64,000 nucleotides of DNA from Blastocatellia bacterium (GCA_019695185.1 JAIBAN010000023.1:1-64000), one strand, 5' to 3'; shown: positions 25,706 through 35,096, numbered from the stretch's first letter. The notes: generated from the sequence alone by a model not told the origin. Numbers and translations: made by a program.

Positions 25706-25956
25706 GGTGATTTTCTCCCGATGTGTGTGGTGCTTTTTACTTGAGCAAGTACCGTTCCAAACCCTGAAGGCTCCTCTGAACCCTGTTCTGGGGAATTTTT
25801 CGAGTGGATTGGGTGGGGAAATTTCCCCATTCCCCAATTCTTGGGTTTGTTAAATGAATTTCATTGAACCGTTACAGGTCCGTCATTTTTTTGTAGCGAT
25901 GCCGGTTTATTACTTGTCGGCGTTGGAATCAGGACCAAAGAAACGGGTTTCCGGTT

Positions 25957-26646
25957 ATGGCGCATTTTTCCACCATTATCATTTCGGATGTACATCTTGG
26001 CTCCGCCGTCAGCCGGGCGGAGTGCCTCACGGCAATGCTGAAAGAAAACACCTTTGAGCGGTTACTGCTGTTGGGGGACATCTTTGACGACTTGAATTTC
26101 AATCGCCTGCGAAAAAGTCATTGGGAAGTGCTTTCGGTGATTCGGGAGTTGACGGACCCGATGACCGGCGTCGAGGTCGTGTGGGTGGAAGGAAACCATG
26201 ATGAAGGGTTGTCACAGGTGGCTTCGCATCTCATCGGGGTTGAGGTATTGCAGGAATACACCTGGAGTGACCAAGGCCGGAACTTTCTGGCCATTCACGG
26301 ACATCAATTTGACCAGTTTATTTCAAATCACGCTTTTATCACGGACGTAGCCGACGGATTCTATAAATTTCTTCAAAGACTTGACCGTGAAGAACAACGC
26401 CTCAGCCGCTTCGCCAAGAAAATCAGCAAAACCTGGCTGCGCCAATCTGAAAAAATCGCGCAGCAGGCAACCGAATATGGCCGGCAGCGAGGCGCGGACT
26501 ATGTGTTTTGCGGTCATACCCATCATTCCATTCGTACCGAATCAAACGGGGTGCGCTATGTCAATTCAGGGTGCTGGACCGATGTCCCGGCCACCTTTAT
26601 CGGCATCACACCGGCGGCAGTCAATATTTATCAGTTTGAGAACTGA
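25957..26646 (+). CDS. Calcineurin-like metallophosphoesterase (LpxH/PlcP-like)
   Basis: 229 aa. Metal-binding motifs in order: SDVHLG (10-15), GDIFDDL, GNHDEG, then AIHGHQFD and CGHTHHS. This COG2908-type fold includes UDP-diacylglucosamine hydrolases and PlcP, a phospholipase C that strips headgroups from phospholipids during phosphate starvation. Position directly upstream of btaA and btaB favours a PlcP-like role that supplies diacylglycerol for betaine-lipid synthesis (inference). The length is shorter than typical PlcP. Confidence 0.85.
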   Translation: MAHFSTIIISDVHLGSAVSRAECLTAMLKENTFERLLLLGDIFDDLNFNRLRKSHWEVLSVIRELTDPMTGVEVVWVEGNHDEGLSQVASHLIGVEVLQEYTWSDQGRNFLAIHGHQFDQFISNHAFITDVADGFYKFLQRLDREEQRLSRFAKKISKTWLRQSEKIAQQATEYGRQRGADYVFCGHTHHSIRTESNGVRYVNSGCWTDVPATFIGITPAAVNIYQFEN

Positions 26647-26659
26647 GAACGTTTTTTTA

Positions 26660-26752
26660 AGGACTGAGGACTGAGGACTGAGGACTGAGTGAAATTCATT
26701 GTTACACCTGTTGAAGGTTTGGCTTCTTTTCTGAGCCTCAGTCCTCAGTCCT
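26660..26752. repeat. Inverted heptamer array, unit GGACTGA
   Basis: Left arm 26660-26689 has four units plus two bases. Right arm 26737-26752 is the reverse complement of two units plus two bases. It lies between the phosphoesterase and btaA, ending 13 bp before the btaA start. Confidence 0.93.
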
Positions 26753-26765
26753 GGAGAGAGATTTC

Positions 26766-28001
26766 ATGCCAATAAATTCCGCCCAGCTTCTAAAATCGGC
26801 TGTGCATCAGCATGCCGCAACCACGCGACAGGGTGTGCTGGAACGAGTATTTACCTACTATTTCGACGGGTTGGTTTATAACCAGATTTGGGAGGATCCA
26901 CGGGTTGATTTGGCCGCGCTGGAACTCCGGAGCGACAGCCGGGTGCTGACAATTTCTTCCGGCGGTTGCAATATCCTGAACTACCTCACGGCGTTACCCC
27001 ACGCCATCACGGCGGTGGATTTGAACCGGCATCACATGTATCTGACCCGGCTCAAGCTCGCCGCATTGGAGCATCTGCCGGATTATGAAGCCTTTTTCGC
27101 CTTTTTCGGCAAAGGCTCCGGCCCGCAGAATGTGACGAATTACTACCGGTTTCTCCATTACAACCTGGACCCGGAGACCGCCGCATACTGGGGCGGGGCG
27201 GAAAATACCGAAGCGGCCCGCAAACGCGCTCGCATCCAGTATTTTGCCCGCAATTTTTATGATTATGGCCGCAATGGATACTACCTGCGGTTTTTGCACC
27301 GGTTGGCGCGGATGATGGGAAAAAATCCCGGAATGATTACTTCGGCCCTGTCAGAACGGGAACAGGAACTGATTTTCAAGGAGATGGTGGCACCATTTTT
27401 TGACAATTGGTTTGTGAAGTTTCTTTCCAAGCTGCCCTTTATCGTATTTGGTTTGGGGATTCCCCCCCGGCAATATGAAGCTTTGGCGGCTGATGCACCC
27501 AATGGCGATGTGCTGGGCATGTACCGCGAGCGAATGCGCAAGCTGGCCTGTGGATTTCCCATCAAAGACAATTATTTCGCCTGGCAGGCTTTTGGACGGC
27601 AGTACGATTGCGAAAGAAAGCAGGCCCTGCCGGATTATTTGAAAGAGGAATATTACGACCTGCTGCGGGCCAACCTCTGGCGGGTGGATACGGAAATCAC
27701 CACGTTGACCGGGTTTTTACGCCAGCAACCAGCGGAATCCTTTGACCGGTTTGTCTTTCTGGATGCGCAGGACTGGATGAAACCGGAAGAAATCACAGAC
27801 CTCTGGCACGAAGTTGCACGAGTTGGGCGGCCCGGTTCCCGAATCATTTTCCGAACCGCTCCGGCAGCTTCGCCAATTGAAGCCGCGCTGCCTGTTTCCT
27901 TGCGCAAACGGTTTCAATATGACGGGATTCGCTCCCGTGAGCTGTTTGACCAGGACCGGGCGTCCATTTACGGCGGGTTTCACCTGTATCAGCTCATGTA
28001 A
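26766..28001 (+). CDS. btaA: BtaA: SAM:diacylglycerol 3-amino-3-carboxypropyltransferase
   Basis: 411 aa, DUF3419 family. Signatures: YNQIWEDPRVDLAALEL, then ISSGGCNILNYL (SAM-binding loop), AVDLNRHHMYLTRLKLAAL and, late, FVFLDAQDWMKPEEI. It transfers the aminocarboxypropyl group of SAM to diacylglycerol, the first step of DGTS betaine-lipid synthesis. It is followed after 22 bp by the N-methyltransferase BtaB. GGAGAG precedes the start. The family is membrane-associated. Confidence 0.9.
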   Translation: MPINSAQLLKSAVHQHAATTRQGVLERVFTYYFDGLVYNQIWEDPRVDLAALELRSDSRVLTISSGGCNILNYLTALPHAITAVDLNRHHMYLTRLKLAALEHLPDYEAFFAFFGKGSGPQNVTNYYRFLHYNLDPETAAYWGGAENTEAARKRARIQYFARNFYDYGRNGYYLRFLHRLARMMGKNPGMITSALSEREQELIFKEMVAPFFDNWFVKFLSKLPFIVFGLGIPPRQYEALAADAPNGDVLGMYRERMRKLACGFPIKDNYFAWQAFGRQYDCERKQALPDYLKEEYYDLLRANLWRVDTEITTLTGFLRQQPAESFDRFVFLDAQDWMKPEEITDLWHEVARVGRPGSRIIFRTAPAASPIEAALPVSLRKRFQYDGIRSRELFDQDRASIYGGFHLYQLM

Positions 28002-28023
28002 TGTTCCAAATGCGGTTTTGAAT

Positions 28024-28698
28024 ATGTTTTCCCAAACCGAAAAAATGGACCGGATGTATCGCTATCAGCGGCACATTTATGACCTGACACGGGCTTATTA
28101 CCTGCTCGGACGGGACCGCCTGCTGGAGCGCATGACAATCCGTCCGGGTGACCGGGTGCTGGAAGTCGGCTGTGGCACCGCCCGGAACCTCATCCGGCTG
28201 GCTCAGAAATATCCCTTGACCTTTTTTTACGGGATTGATGCTTCGGAAGTAATGCTGGCCACGGCCCGGACCAACATTGAACGGGCAGGGCTGGTGGATA
28301 ATATCGAACTCCAGCCGTGTTGTGCCGAAGACCTCCATCACCGGGCCACGTTCCACTTGCCGCTCCCCTTTGATGCCATCTTTTTTTCCTACTCGCTTTC
28401 AATGATTCCCACATGGCAACCCGCGCTGGAAAAGGCGTTGGAAAACCTGAAACCCGGAAAAACGCTCTCCATTGTGGATTTTTGGGACCAGCGCGGGTTG
28501 CCTATCTGGTTTCGGCGGGTGCTGACGCAGTGGCTGGGCCTTTTTGGTGTGCATCACAAGCCGGAACTGCTGTCGTTTCTGGCTGAACTCCAGCATGCCC
28601 AAGAGGGAGCTTTCGCCGTCGAATCGGTCGCCCGTGGCTATGCTTTTCTGGCGTTCTTCCAAAAACAACCTGCCCCTGAGTTCATCATCAGGGCCTGA
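28024..28698 (+). CDS. btaB: BtaB: diacylglycerylhomoserine N-methyltransferase
   Basis: 224 aa from the ATG at 28024; longer frames overlap btaA out of frame. Class I methyltransferase motif I VLEVGCGTARNLIRLA (near residue 45), then YGIDASEVML, PFDAIFFSYSLSMIPTW and LSIVDFWDQRGLP. With BtaA it would trimethylate the homoserine headgroup to give DGTS. The order phosphoesterase-btaA-btaB on one strand supports a lipid remodelling unit. Confidence 0.87.
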   Translation: MFSQTEKMDRMYRYQRHIYDLTRAYYLLGRDRLLERMTIRPGDRVLEVGCGTARNLIRLAQKYPLTFFYGIDASEVMLATARTNIERAGLVDNIELQPCCAEDLHHRATFHLPLPFDAIFFSYSLSMIPTWQPALEKALENLKPGKTLSIVDFWDQRGLPIWFRRVLTQWLGLFGVHHKPELLSFLAELQHAQEGAFAVESVARGYAFLAFFQKQPAPEFIIRA

Positions 28699-28755
28699 GC
28701 GCCGGTTGGTTTCTTTCTCCCAGACAGACTTCGCAGCGGTGGCATTTTCCGTATA

Positions 28756-30507
28756 ATGCCGCGCATGACCGCAACCGTCGTTTTACATGATGCTGCCTCT
28801 CGAATGTGGCTCCGCTTCCAAAACCCATTGGAGGTGGTAACGGCTGACTGCCTTGACGCCGTTGGGCCTGCGTTGCAGCGGGTGGAAACCAAGGTCAATC
28901 GGGACCGGTGCTGGGCGGCGGGTTTTGTCAGTTACGAAGCCGCACCAGCCTTTGACCTGGCACTGCGGGCCCAGCCACCCGGTTCCTTTCCGTTGCTCTG
29001 GTTTGGGTTGTATCAGGCTCCGGAGGAAATTTCCCTTCCTGCTGCCAGTACAACCGATTTGGTTGTCACCGATTGGGTTCCCGATTTGGCGCAGAACGAA
29101 TACAACCAGGCTTTTGAACAACTCAAACATCATCTGTCCAAAGGGGAAATCTATCAGGCGAACTATACCTTCCGGCTTCGTTCGGCGTTTGAAGGAGACG
29201 CCTGGAGCCTGTTTCTCAAGGTGGCCGCAGCCCAACAGGCGGATTTTGCGGCTTTTGTGGATACGGGGCGGTTTGCCGTCTGTTCGGCTTCGCCGGAACT
29301 TTTTTTTGAGTTGAAAGAGGGCACGTTGACTTCGCGTCCCATGAAAGGCACGGCGGCTCGTGCCTGGACCCAGGCCGATGACTTGCGGCGGGCGGAATGG
29401 CTGCACCAGTCCGAGAAAAACCGGGCGGAAAACATCATGATTGTGGACATGATTCGCAATGATATGGGGCGTATCGCCCGGATTGGCAGCGTCACCGTTC
29501 CCCGGCTGTTTGACCTGGAGCGCTATCCTACTGTCTGGCAGATGACCTCGACCGTCACAGCCGAAACCACTGCTTCACTGGCGGACATTTTCAAGGCCCT
29601 CTTTCCCTGCGCTTCAATTACCGGGGCCCCCAAAGCACGGGCCATGCAGGTGATTCAGAGCCTGGAACCGGAACCACGTCATATTTACACGGGAAGCATT
29701 GGTTTTTTGGCTCCGGGACGGCGGGCGCAATTCAATGTGGCCATTCGGACGGTTTTGGTGGACCGGGAAAACCGGCAGGCGGAATATGGTGTGGGTGGGG
29801 GAATTGTCTGGGATTCCAGATTGGGTGACGAATACGAGGAATGCCTGACCAAAGCCCAGGTGTTGACCCGGCCCCGCTTGGAATTTCAGCTTTTTGAAAC
29901 CCTGCTTTGGACACCTGCCGAAGGCTATTTCCTCTTGCCGTATCACCTGGAACGGCTACGGGCTTCCGTTGCCTATTTTGGTTTCAGTCTGGATGAGTCT
30001 GCCGTCCTGGAGCGGCTTAACCGGCTGGCCCAATCCTTTCCGGACGAACCCTGCCGGGTCAAACTGATACTGGCCCGGAATGGAACGCTGACAGGCGCTT
30101 TTGTTCCCTTAATAGCTGGGCACAATCAGGAACCGGTCCGGCTGGGGCTGGCCCGCCAACCGGTGGATTCGACCAACCTCTTGCTCTATCACAAAACCAC
30201 CTCGCGGAAACTGTATGAAGATGCGCTGGCCAGCCGTCCCGATTGTGAAGACGTGGCACTCTGGAACGAGCGCGGCGAAATCACCGAAGCCACCATTGCC
30301 AACCTGGTCGTCCGGCTGCATGGCGAACTGGTCACGCCTCCGGTTGCCTCCGGACTGTTGGCGGGAACCTATCGGGCCTTCCTGTTGGACCAGAAAAAAA
30401 TCCGCGAACGGGTGATTCCGGTCGCGGACTTTTTGAAATGTGAGGAAATTTTTGTGGTCAACTCAGTCCGGAAATGGCGCAAAGCCGTTTTGTCAGTGGC
30501 AGGTTGA
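28756..30507 (+). CDS. pabB: Aminodeoxychorismate synthase I / aminodeoxychorismate lyase fusion (PabB-PabC)
   Basis: 583 aa. The N-terminal chorismate-binding part has KGEIYQANYT, SRPMKGTAAR, SEKNRAENIMIVDMIRND, GSVTVPRLFDLE and SITGAPKARAMQ (residues about 100-370). The C-terminal part is a class IV PLP lyase with QLFETLLW, YHKTTSRKLYEDAL (candidate PLP Lys) and WNERGEITEATIANL. The fusion makes 4-aminobenzoate from chorismate for folate. A glutamine amidotransferase (PabA) is not seen nearby. Confidence 0.93.
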   Translation: MPRMTATVVLHDAASRMWLRFQNPLEVVTADCLDAVGPALQRVETKVNRDRCWAAGFVSYEAAPAFDLALRAQPPGSFPLLWFGLYQAPEEISLPAASTTDLVVTDWVPDLAQNEYNQAFEQLKHHLSKGEIYQANYTFRLRSAFEGDAWSLFLKVAAAQQADFAAFVDTGRFAVCSASPELFFELKEGTLTSRPMKGTAARAWTQADDLRRAEWLHQSEKNRAENIMIVDMIRNDMGRIARIGSVTVPRLFDLERYPTVWQMTSTVTAETTASLADIFKALFPCASITGAPKARAMQVIQSLEPEPRHIYTGSIGFLAPGRRAQFNVAIRTVLVDRENRQAEYGVGGGIVWDSRLGDEYEECLTKAQVLTRPRLEFQLFETLLWTPAEGYFLLPYHLERLRASVAYFGFSLDESAVLERLNRLAQSFPDEPCRVKLILARNGTLTGAFVPLIAGHNQEPVRLGLARQPVDSTNLLLYHKTTSRKLYEDALASRPDCEDVALWNERGEITEATIANLVVRLHGELVTPPVASGLLAGTYRAFLLDQKKIRERVIPVADFLKCEEIFVVNSVRKWRKAVLSVAG

Positions 30508-30569
30508 ACCCGAAATCACAGGCTCAGGCAGTTGCCCTCCTGCATCCGTTTTTGCCTGCCCAAACTGTT

Positions 30570-32507
30570 TCACTTTCGACGAATAACGGTAAAGCTGGGG
30601 CCCACGGTAAAGCCTCTGGGACCGGAAACGAAAATTTGCCCGGTGGTTGCGGTGGGTGGAACGAAAAACGTAATTTGGGTGGGCGCGTCAACCGTAAATG
30701 TTGCCGAAGCCCCGTTGACCGTCACAAGAGTGGCTCCATCAAAGTTGGCTCCTGAAATGGTAACTCTGGTTCCTGCGATTCCAATCAATGGCGAAACCGA
30801 GGTAATGAATGGACCTTTTTGGAGCGGGGTGCTGCCGAGGGTAAACGTAGTGGTGGCGACCAGTCCGCAATTGTCAGTAGCCGAGACCGTGATGGGAAAC
30901 ACTCCGATACTGGTCGGAAGTAGCGTAACCACACCGGTGGAAGGGATAATGGAAAGATTTCCGGTAAAGCCCCCTCCGGCGGAAACCGTCACCGAGACAA
31001 CGGTTCCGTTATCGCTGGGCGACACCGTTGGGGAAACGGTAATCGGATTTCCCTGGTACACCGTGACGGAAGGATAGGAACCCAGCGTCACGGGCGCGTT
31101 GGGAAAAATGGTAATCAACAGATTGGCGTTTGTAATATTGCCATCACCATCAGTAACCGTGAACGGAACCGTCAGGTCTCCCACGGCAACATCGCAGGTG
31201 ACGGTAATCAAGGCACTCACCGTACCGGCATCATTGGTCAGGTTGGAGATTCCCAGTCCGGGAGGAAGGGCCGGGAAGTTCGTCACAAGCTGGCCGTTCG
31301 GTGTTTCCGCATCAAAAACCAGGGCAATCGGGTCCACCCGACCGGCGCTTCCCTGTTGCCGGGAAAGACCATTGGCGGTTCGCACCGTTGGAGCCGTTCC
31401 AGTGGTGCCTTTATTGAACAACAGGGTCAAATTGGCATTGTTACGACCCTTGGCAATCAAATCCGGGCGACCATCAAGGTTAAAATCCGCCACTTCGACC
31501 GATTGACCGCCCCAGCCAAGCTCATAATTTTCCACCATACTTGGGAGATACCCGGCGGTTCCGTTTCCCGCAAGCAGAACTGCCTTGTGGTCATTGGCAC
31601 TCAGAATCAGGAAATCAGGTTTGCCATCCAGGTTAAAGTCACTTGAGACAAGGGAAGCGGGATTGAGGTTGGCGTACCCGGAAAGCGGCACCGCTGGCTG
31701 GCTGGCAAACCCGCCCTTTTCAGTTCCCAACCAGATTAAGAGTTCCCTGGCTGTCAGGTTGAGGGTGGCCAGGTCGCTGACCCCATCCTGGTTGAAATCG
31801 CCACAGGTCAGGCTTTGTGCGTTGGTTTCAGTCGGGAACAGCAACTCGGTCCCGGCTTCAAAGCCGCCAAACCCATTTCCTTTGAAGGTGCGCAACCGAT
31901 TGGCGGAGTGCAACGCCAGCCCCAGGTCCGGATGGTTGTCCCGGTTGAAATCCCCTGTGACCAGAGTCATGTCATTGACCAACCCGACCGGCAAAACGGA
32001 GGCCAGCATAAAACCACTTTGGGCATCACCCAGGAAAATCCGTACATCGCCAACCACCGAGTCGGCTAGGGCAAGGTCGGGATTGCCGTCCTGATTGAAA
32101 TCATCCACCCGGAGCGACGAGGGGGCCGGTCCGGTTGCAATCGGCGGAATTGCCGCCGGGGTAAAATGTCCGTTTCCATCTCCGGTAAAAATGGTGATGT
32201 CGGCGGTTGTCGCCCGCGCCACGGCCAAGTCGGGAATCCGGTCGTGGTTGAAATCGCCTACTCCGAGACAACGTAAACCGGGACTGGCTGAAACCGTGGA
32301 GTCAACCGCCTGTCGGAAATGAAAATTGCCTTGGGTGGCATTGAAAAAACGCGAAGTGCTAAAAGAACCTGACTGAAAAGCAGGTGCTGAAAAGGTACTG
32401 TTGAGGGAGACACGTGGCGTAAAGGTCACGGCCAAAAGAACAAAAGCAGCAAGTAAGAGCCCGCGTCTCATCCGGAGACGAGCCAAAGAAACAGAGATTC
32501 GATTCAT
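30570..32507 (-). CDS. FG-GAP/VCBS-repeat surface protein with C-terminal IPT/TIG domain
   Basis: 645 aa from ATG 32507 (an ATG three codons upstream is equally possible). Basic N terminus and hydrophobic stretch (GLLLAAFVLLAVTF) act as signal or anchor. Then about seven FG-GAP-like repeats with the core GDFNxDxxPDLA (Ca-binding beta-propeller), a Pro/Thr-rich beta domain, and a TIG/IPT module near the end (VSPLIGIAGTRVTISGANFDGA). Probably secreted or cell-surface. Function is unknown; the domain types are linked to adhesion and glycan or protein binding. Confidence 0.85.
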   Translation of the reverse strand: MNRISVSLARLRMRRGLLLAAFVLLAVTFTPRVSLNSTFSAPAFQSGSFSTSRFFNATQGNFHFRQAVDSTVSASPGLRCLGVGDFNHDRIPDLAVARATTADITIFTGDGNGHFTPAAIPPIATGPAPSSLRVDDFNQDGNPDLALADSVVGDVRIFLGDAQSGFMLASVLPVGLVNDMTLVTGDFNRDNHPDLGLALHSANRLRTFKGNGFGGFEAGTELLFPTETNAQSLTCGDFNQDGVSDLATLNLTARELLIWLGTEKGGFASQPAVPLSGYANLNPASLVSSDFNLDGKPDFLILSANDHKAVLLAGNGTAGYLPSMVENYELGWGGQSVEVADFNLDGRPDLIAKGRNNANLTLLFNKGTTGTAPTVRTANGLSRQQGSAGRVDPIALVFDAETPNGQLVTNFPALPPGLGISNLTNDAGTVSALITVTCDVAVGDLTVPFTVTDGDGNITNANLLITIFPNAPVTLGSYPSVTVYQGNPITVSPTVSPSDNGTVVSVTVSAGGGFTGNLSIIPSTGVVTLLPTSIGVFPITVSATDNCGLVATTTFTLGSTPLQKGPFITSVSPLIGIAGTRVTISGANFDGATLVTVNGASATFTVDAPTQITFFVPPTATTGQIFVSGPRGFTVGPSFTVIRRK

Positions 32508-32678
32508 ATTGTGCATTTCTCCAACAAATAGTTTGCAAACCCGTGCTGGTTTGGTTTGCAGGGAAGGGGTTCCCTTTTGAAAAGCTCAGTTGCTGGTTGC
32601 ACGTTTTGGAAGCGGGTCATACCGGCGTTTGTGAGGGCACGCCTGCCACACCTCTGGAGTTCCAAAACGGTCTGGATG

Positions 32679-32704
32679 TTCTGTTTTTATTGAAAAACAG
32701 AACA
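32679..32704. repeat. Hairpin upstream of the FG-GAP gene
   Basis: GTTCTGTTTTT and AAAAACAGAAC-type arms with a small loop, in the 258-bp spacer between the HAD gene stop and the FG-GAP gene start. It could terminate the minus-strand HAD transcript. Confidence 0.5.
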
Positions 32705-32774
32705 CCCGAATCAGGGAAAAGGGGTTGTCGATTTTGAGCTTTGACCGGAACGCGAGAAATGCAGAAAAATTTGG

Positions 32775-33455
32775 TCAGACAGCGGAAGTCGAAAAAAACT
32801 TCCGTTCCAGGGATTGGAAAAGGGGTTCGTCAAATTCGGAGAGAGATTCCAAAATCAGGTCGGCCTGGGTGATTTTGGTACGGTCCACCACTTCGTCAGG
32901 AACACAGACACAGGTCATTCCGGCAGCTTTGGCGGCGGTGACTCCTGCCGGTGAATCCTCAAACGCCAGGCAATGGGAAGGTTCGACTCCCAGGCGGACA
33001 GCCGTCGCAAGATAGACCGCCGGATGTGGTTTACCGTGGGGCTCAACCTCGGCGGAGTGAAACAACCGGAGTGATGAACCAATCCCCAGCCGCTCAATGG
33101 CGGCCCGGATAATCCGCGAGTAGGAAGAAGAAGCCACCGCCAGCGGCAGCCCTTTCCGTTCAAAAAAACGGACCAGCTCCAGTGCTCCAGGCTTGGGAAT
33201 TCCCTGCGTCAGAACCAGTTCAATTACCCGGTTGACCAGCTTTTCCTCAGCTTCTTCAATGGTTAGAGAGGTCCATGGATGTTCCTGATACCATTGCCGG
33301 ACCAGAGCATCAATTCTCAGTCCGATGGTTTTGGCACAATCGGCATGGGTCAGGGGAACGCCCAAGGCACCGAAGACTTCGACCTGCGCATCGCGCCAAA
33401 TCGGCTCGGAGTCAATGAGCAGGCCGTCCATATCAAAAATGATGGCGGAAAACAT
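32775..33455 (-). CDS. HAD-superfamily phosphatase (HxpB/YniC-like)
   Basis: 226 aa. HAD motif I DMDGLLIDSEP at residues 8-18, motif II SSSYSRIIRAAI, motif III Lys in GKPHPAVYL and motif IV FEDSPAGVTAAKAAGM. This arrangement is typical of sugar-phosphate phosphatases such as hexitol phosphatase; the substrate is unknown. A heptamer array ends 3 bp before the start codon, leaving no recognisable Shine-Dalgarno. Confidence 0.88.
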   Translation of the reverse strand: MFSAIIFDMDGLLIDSEPIWRDAQVEVFGALGVPLTHADCAKTIGLRIDALVRQWYQEHPWTSLTIEEAEEKLVNRVIELVLTQGIPKPGALELVRFFERKGLPLAVASSSYSRIIRAAIERLGIGSSLRLFHSAEVEPHGKPHPAVYLATAVRLGVEPSHCLAFEDSPAGVTAAKAAGMTCVCVPDEVVDRTKITQADLILESLSEFDEPLFQSLERKFFSTSAV

Positions 33456-33458
33456 AAA

Positions 33459-33674
33459 AGGGTTCAGGGTTCAGGGTTCAGGGTTTTCGAATTGAGAATT
33501 GAGAATTGAGAATTGAGAATTACCCAACCTTGAACAGCTTCATTCATGGTAAAAATTGAAATCCGCCGACTGGCTGATGGGCAAATTGAAATCTGGATTT
33601 TTTCCAAATTCTCAATTCTCAATTCTCAATTCTCAATTCTCAATTCTCAATTCTCAATTCAAAACCCCCGAACC
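33459..33674. repeat. Nested inverted heptamer arrays: GGGTTCA outside, GAATTGA inside
   Basis: Outer left arm 33459-33486 (GGGTTCA x3-4) faces a short degenerate outer right arm (CCCCCGAACCCT near 33664-33675). The inner GAATTGA arms are 33489-33521 and 33607-33660. The core between the inner arms is about 90 percent identical to the core at 14768-14856. The spacer between outer and inner left arms is TTTTC, mirrored by AAAA on the right. Confidence 0.93.
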
Positions 33675-34271
33675 CTAGCTGGCCCGTCCTTTCAAAAACT
33701 GTAAGGTAATGGTTGCCACCCGCTGGCCATAGAGGCTGGCTGTTTCCAGGTCGCCTTTGGGTGGTGCGGCGGGCGGTTTAACCTGAAAGCTGGCAGCGGC
33801 AGGTCCGACAAAAGAGCCGACCCGGTTCTGGACTTCCGGCCCTGGTCCTGTTTCAGAATTCATTGAGTCCGGGTCGCTTGCAGCCGGCAGCATCCCGGTT
33901 CCCACATAAATCATGCTGTGTTGCATGGAGTTGATAAAGAGCCCCACCAGAGTATTGAGTTTATCTCCGGAAAAGGAGCTGGAGTTGGTAAAAGCCCCGG
34001 CGATTTTATCTTTCCACGATTGGGTAAACCATTTGCGGGCTGCTGCTTCGAGGAATTTTTTCATGTCCGCCGACAGATTGCCCATGTAAGTCGGACAACC
34101 GAAAATAATGGCATCCGCTCCATCGAGTTCATCCAGGCGGCTGGTTGCTTCCTCGGTCGTGAGGAGGAATGCCTCCACGCCGTCCACCCCGGCAGCTCCG
34201 GCATGAACTGCTTCCGCCTGGAGTTTGGTGTGTCCGAATCCACTGTGATAGACCACATAAACCTTTGCCAT
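33675..34271 (-). CDS. WrbA-like flavodoxin/NAD(P)H:quinone oxidoreductase family protein
   Basis: 198 aa from ATG 34271 (AAGGAA upstream). Flavodoxin-like FMN loop YHSGFGHTKLQAEAV, then GCPTYMGNLSADMKKFLE and AGAFTNSSSFSGDKLNTL. It probably reduces quinones by two electrons with FMN. It lies downstream of YceI and the MarR regulator on the same strand; the three may form a redox-stress unit. Confidence 0.83.
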   Translation of the reverse strand: MAKVYVVYHSGFGHTKLQAEAVHAGAAGVDGVEAFLLTTEEATSRLDELDGADAIIFGCPTYMGNLSADMKKFLEAAARKWFTQSWKDKIAGAFTNSSSFSGDKLNTLVGLFINSMQHSMIYVGTGMLPAASDPDSMNSETGPGPEVQNRVGSFVGPAAASFQVKPPAAPPKGDLETASLYGQRVATITLQFLKGRAS

Positions 34272-34460
34272 AACTAAAGTTTCCTTTTGTTGTTGAAGAC
34301 AGTCAGGGACCCCGGACTGGTCCTGAAAACAGGCAACCAGTCCCACTTTCAGCCAAAAATCCGGTGAGAGCTTGAGAAGGCAGGGCAGGGCGGATTGCAC
34401 TCAGGTCCGGGCTTTGATTCCCGTCCGGGGCAACCCGCTCTCTCTATATATACTGAATGG

Positions 34461-35096
34461 TTATTGTTTGGGCGCGTCTTGTTTGACGGCTTCGATATTG
34501 AGGGTGATGTTGACGTTGTCGTCCACGGCAGCGCCGCCAGTGTCAAGCTTTTTGCTCCAGGAGACGCCATAAAGCTGGCGGTTCAGGGTCAGGGACGCTT
34601 CGATTCCCATGCGGGGTTTGCCGCCGATGGTGACCGGGCCGTTGATGGTGAACGGAAAGGCGATGTTTTGGGTGACACCGTGCATGGTGAATTGGCCGAT
34701 ACATTCGTACCCTTTGCCTTTTTTCACAATTTTGGTGCTTTTGAAGGTAATTTCCGGAAATTTCTCAACGTCAAAAAAGTCCGCGCTGCGCAGGTGTTTG
34801 TCGCGGCCTTCGTTGTTGGTGTTGATACTGTCGGCTTTGATGGTGACTTCCACACTCGATTTGGTGATGTCTTTTTCATCAAAGCGAATGGTGCCGGTGA
34901 ATTTGTTGAAATTACCGTACACGGTGTTAATCACCATGTGCTTGACACCAAAGCCAATCCGGCTGTGGGCACCATCAATGCCAAAAGTGGAGGCTTCTTT
35001 GACCGGAGGAACCGGCGGAGCCGCCAGGGTCAGACTTGAGAAAAGGCCGACGAAGCAAAGCGTCAGCACTGATTTGGAAAATGATGAAAACCGCAT
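34461..35096 (-). CDS. YceI-family secreted lipid-binding protein
   Basis: 211 aa. Signal peptide to about residue 25 (LTLAAPP), then YceI hallmarks FGIDGAHSRIGFGVKHMVIN, GTIRFDEKDITKSSVEVTI, LRSADFFDVEKFPEITFKS and FTMHGVTQNIAFPF. The family comprises periplasmic lipocalin-like isoprenoid binders. AAGGAGC precedes the start. It is likely controlled with the upstream MarR-type gene. Confidence 0.9.
   Translation of the reverse strand: MRFSSFSKSVLTLCFVGLFSSLTLAAPPVPPVKEASTFGIDGAHSRIGFGVKHMVINTVYGNFNKFTGTIRFDEKDITKSSVEVTIKADSINTNNEGRDKHLRSADFFDVEKFPEITFKSTKIVKKGKGYECIGQFTMHGVTQNIAFPFTINGPVTIGGKPRMGIEASLTLNRQLYGVSWSKKLDTGGAAVDDNVNITLNIEAVKQDAPKQ

Noticed and set aside
34395-34440. tRNA-like T-arm (GGGCTTTGATTCCCG) near 34410
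   Set aside because: No matching acceptor stem, D arm or anticodon arm can be found within tRNA length on either strand, and the stem is only 4 bp.
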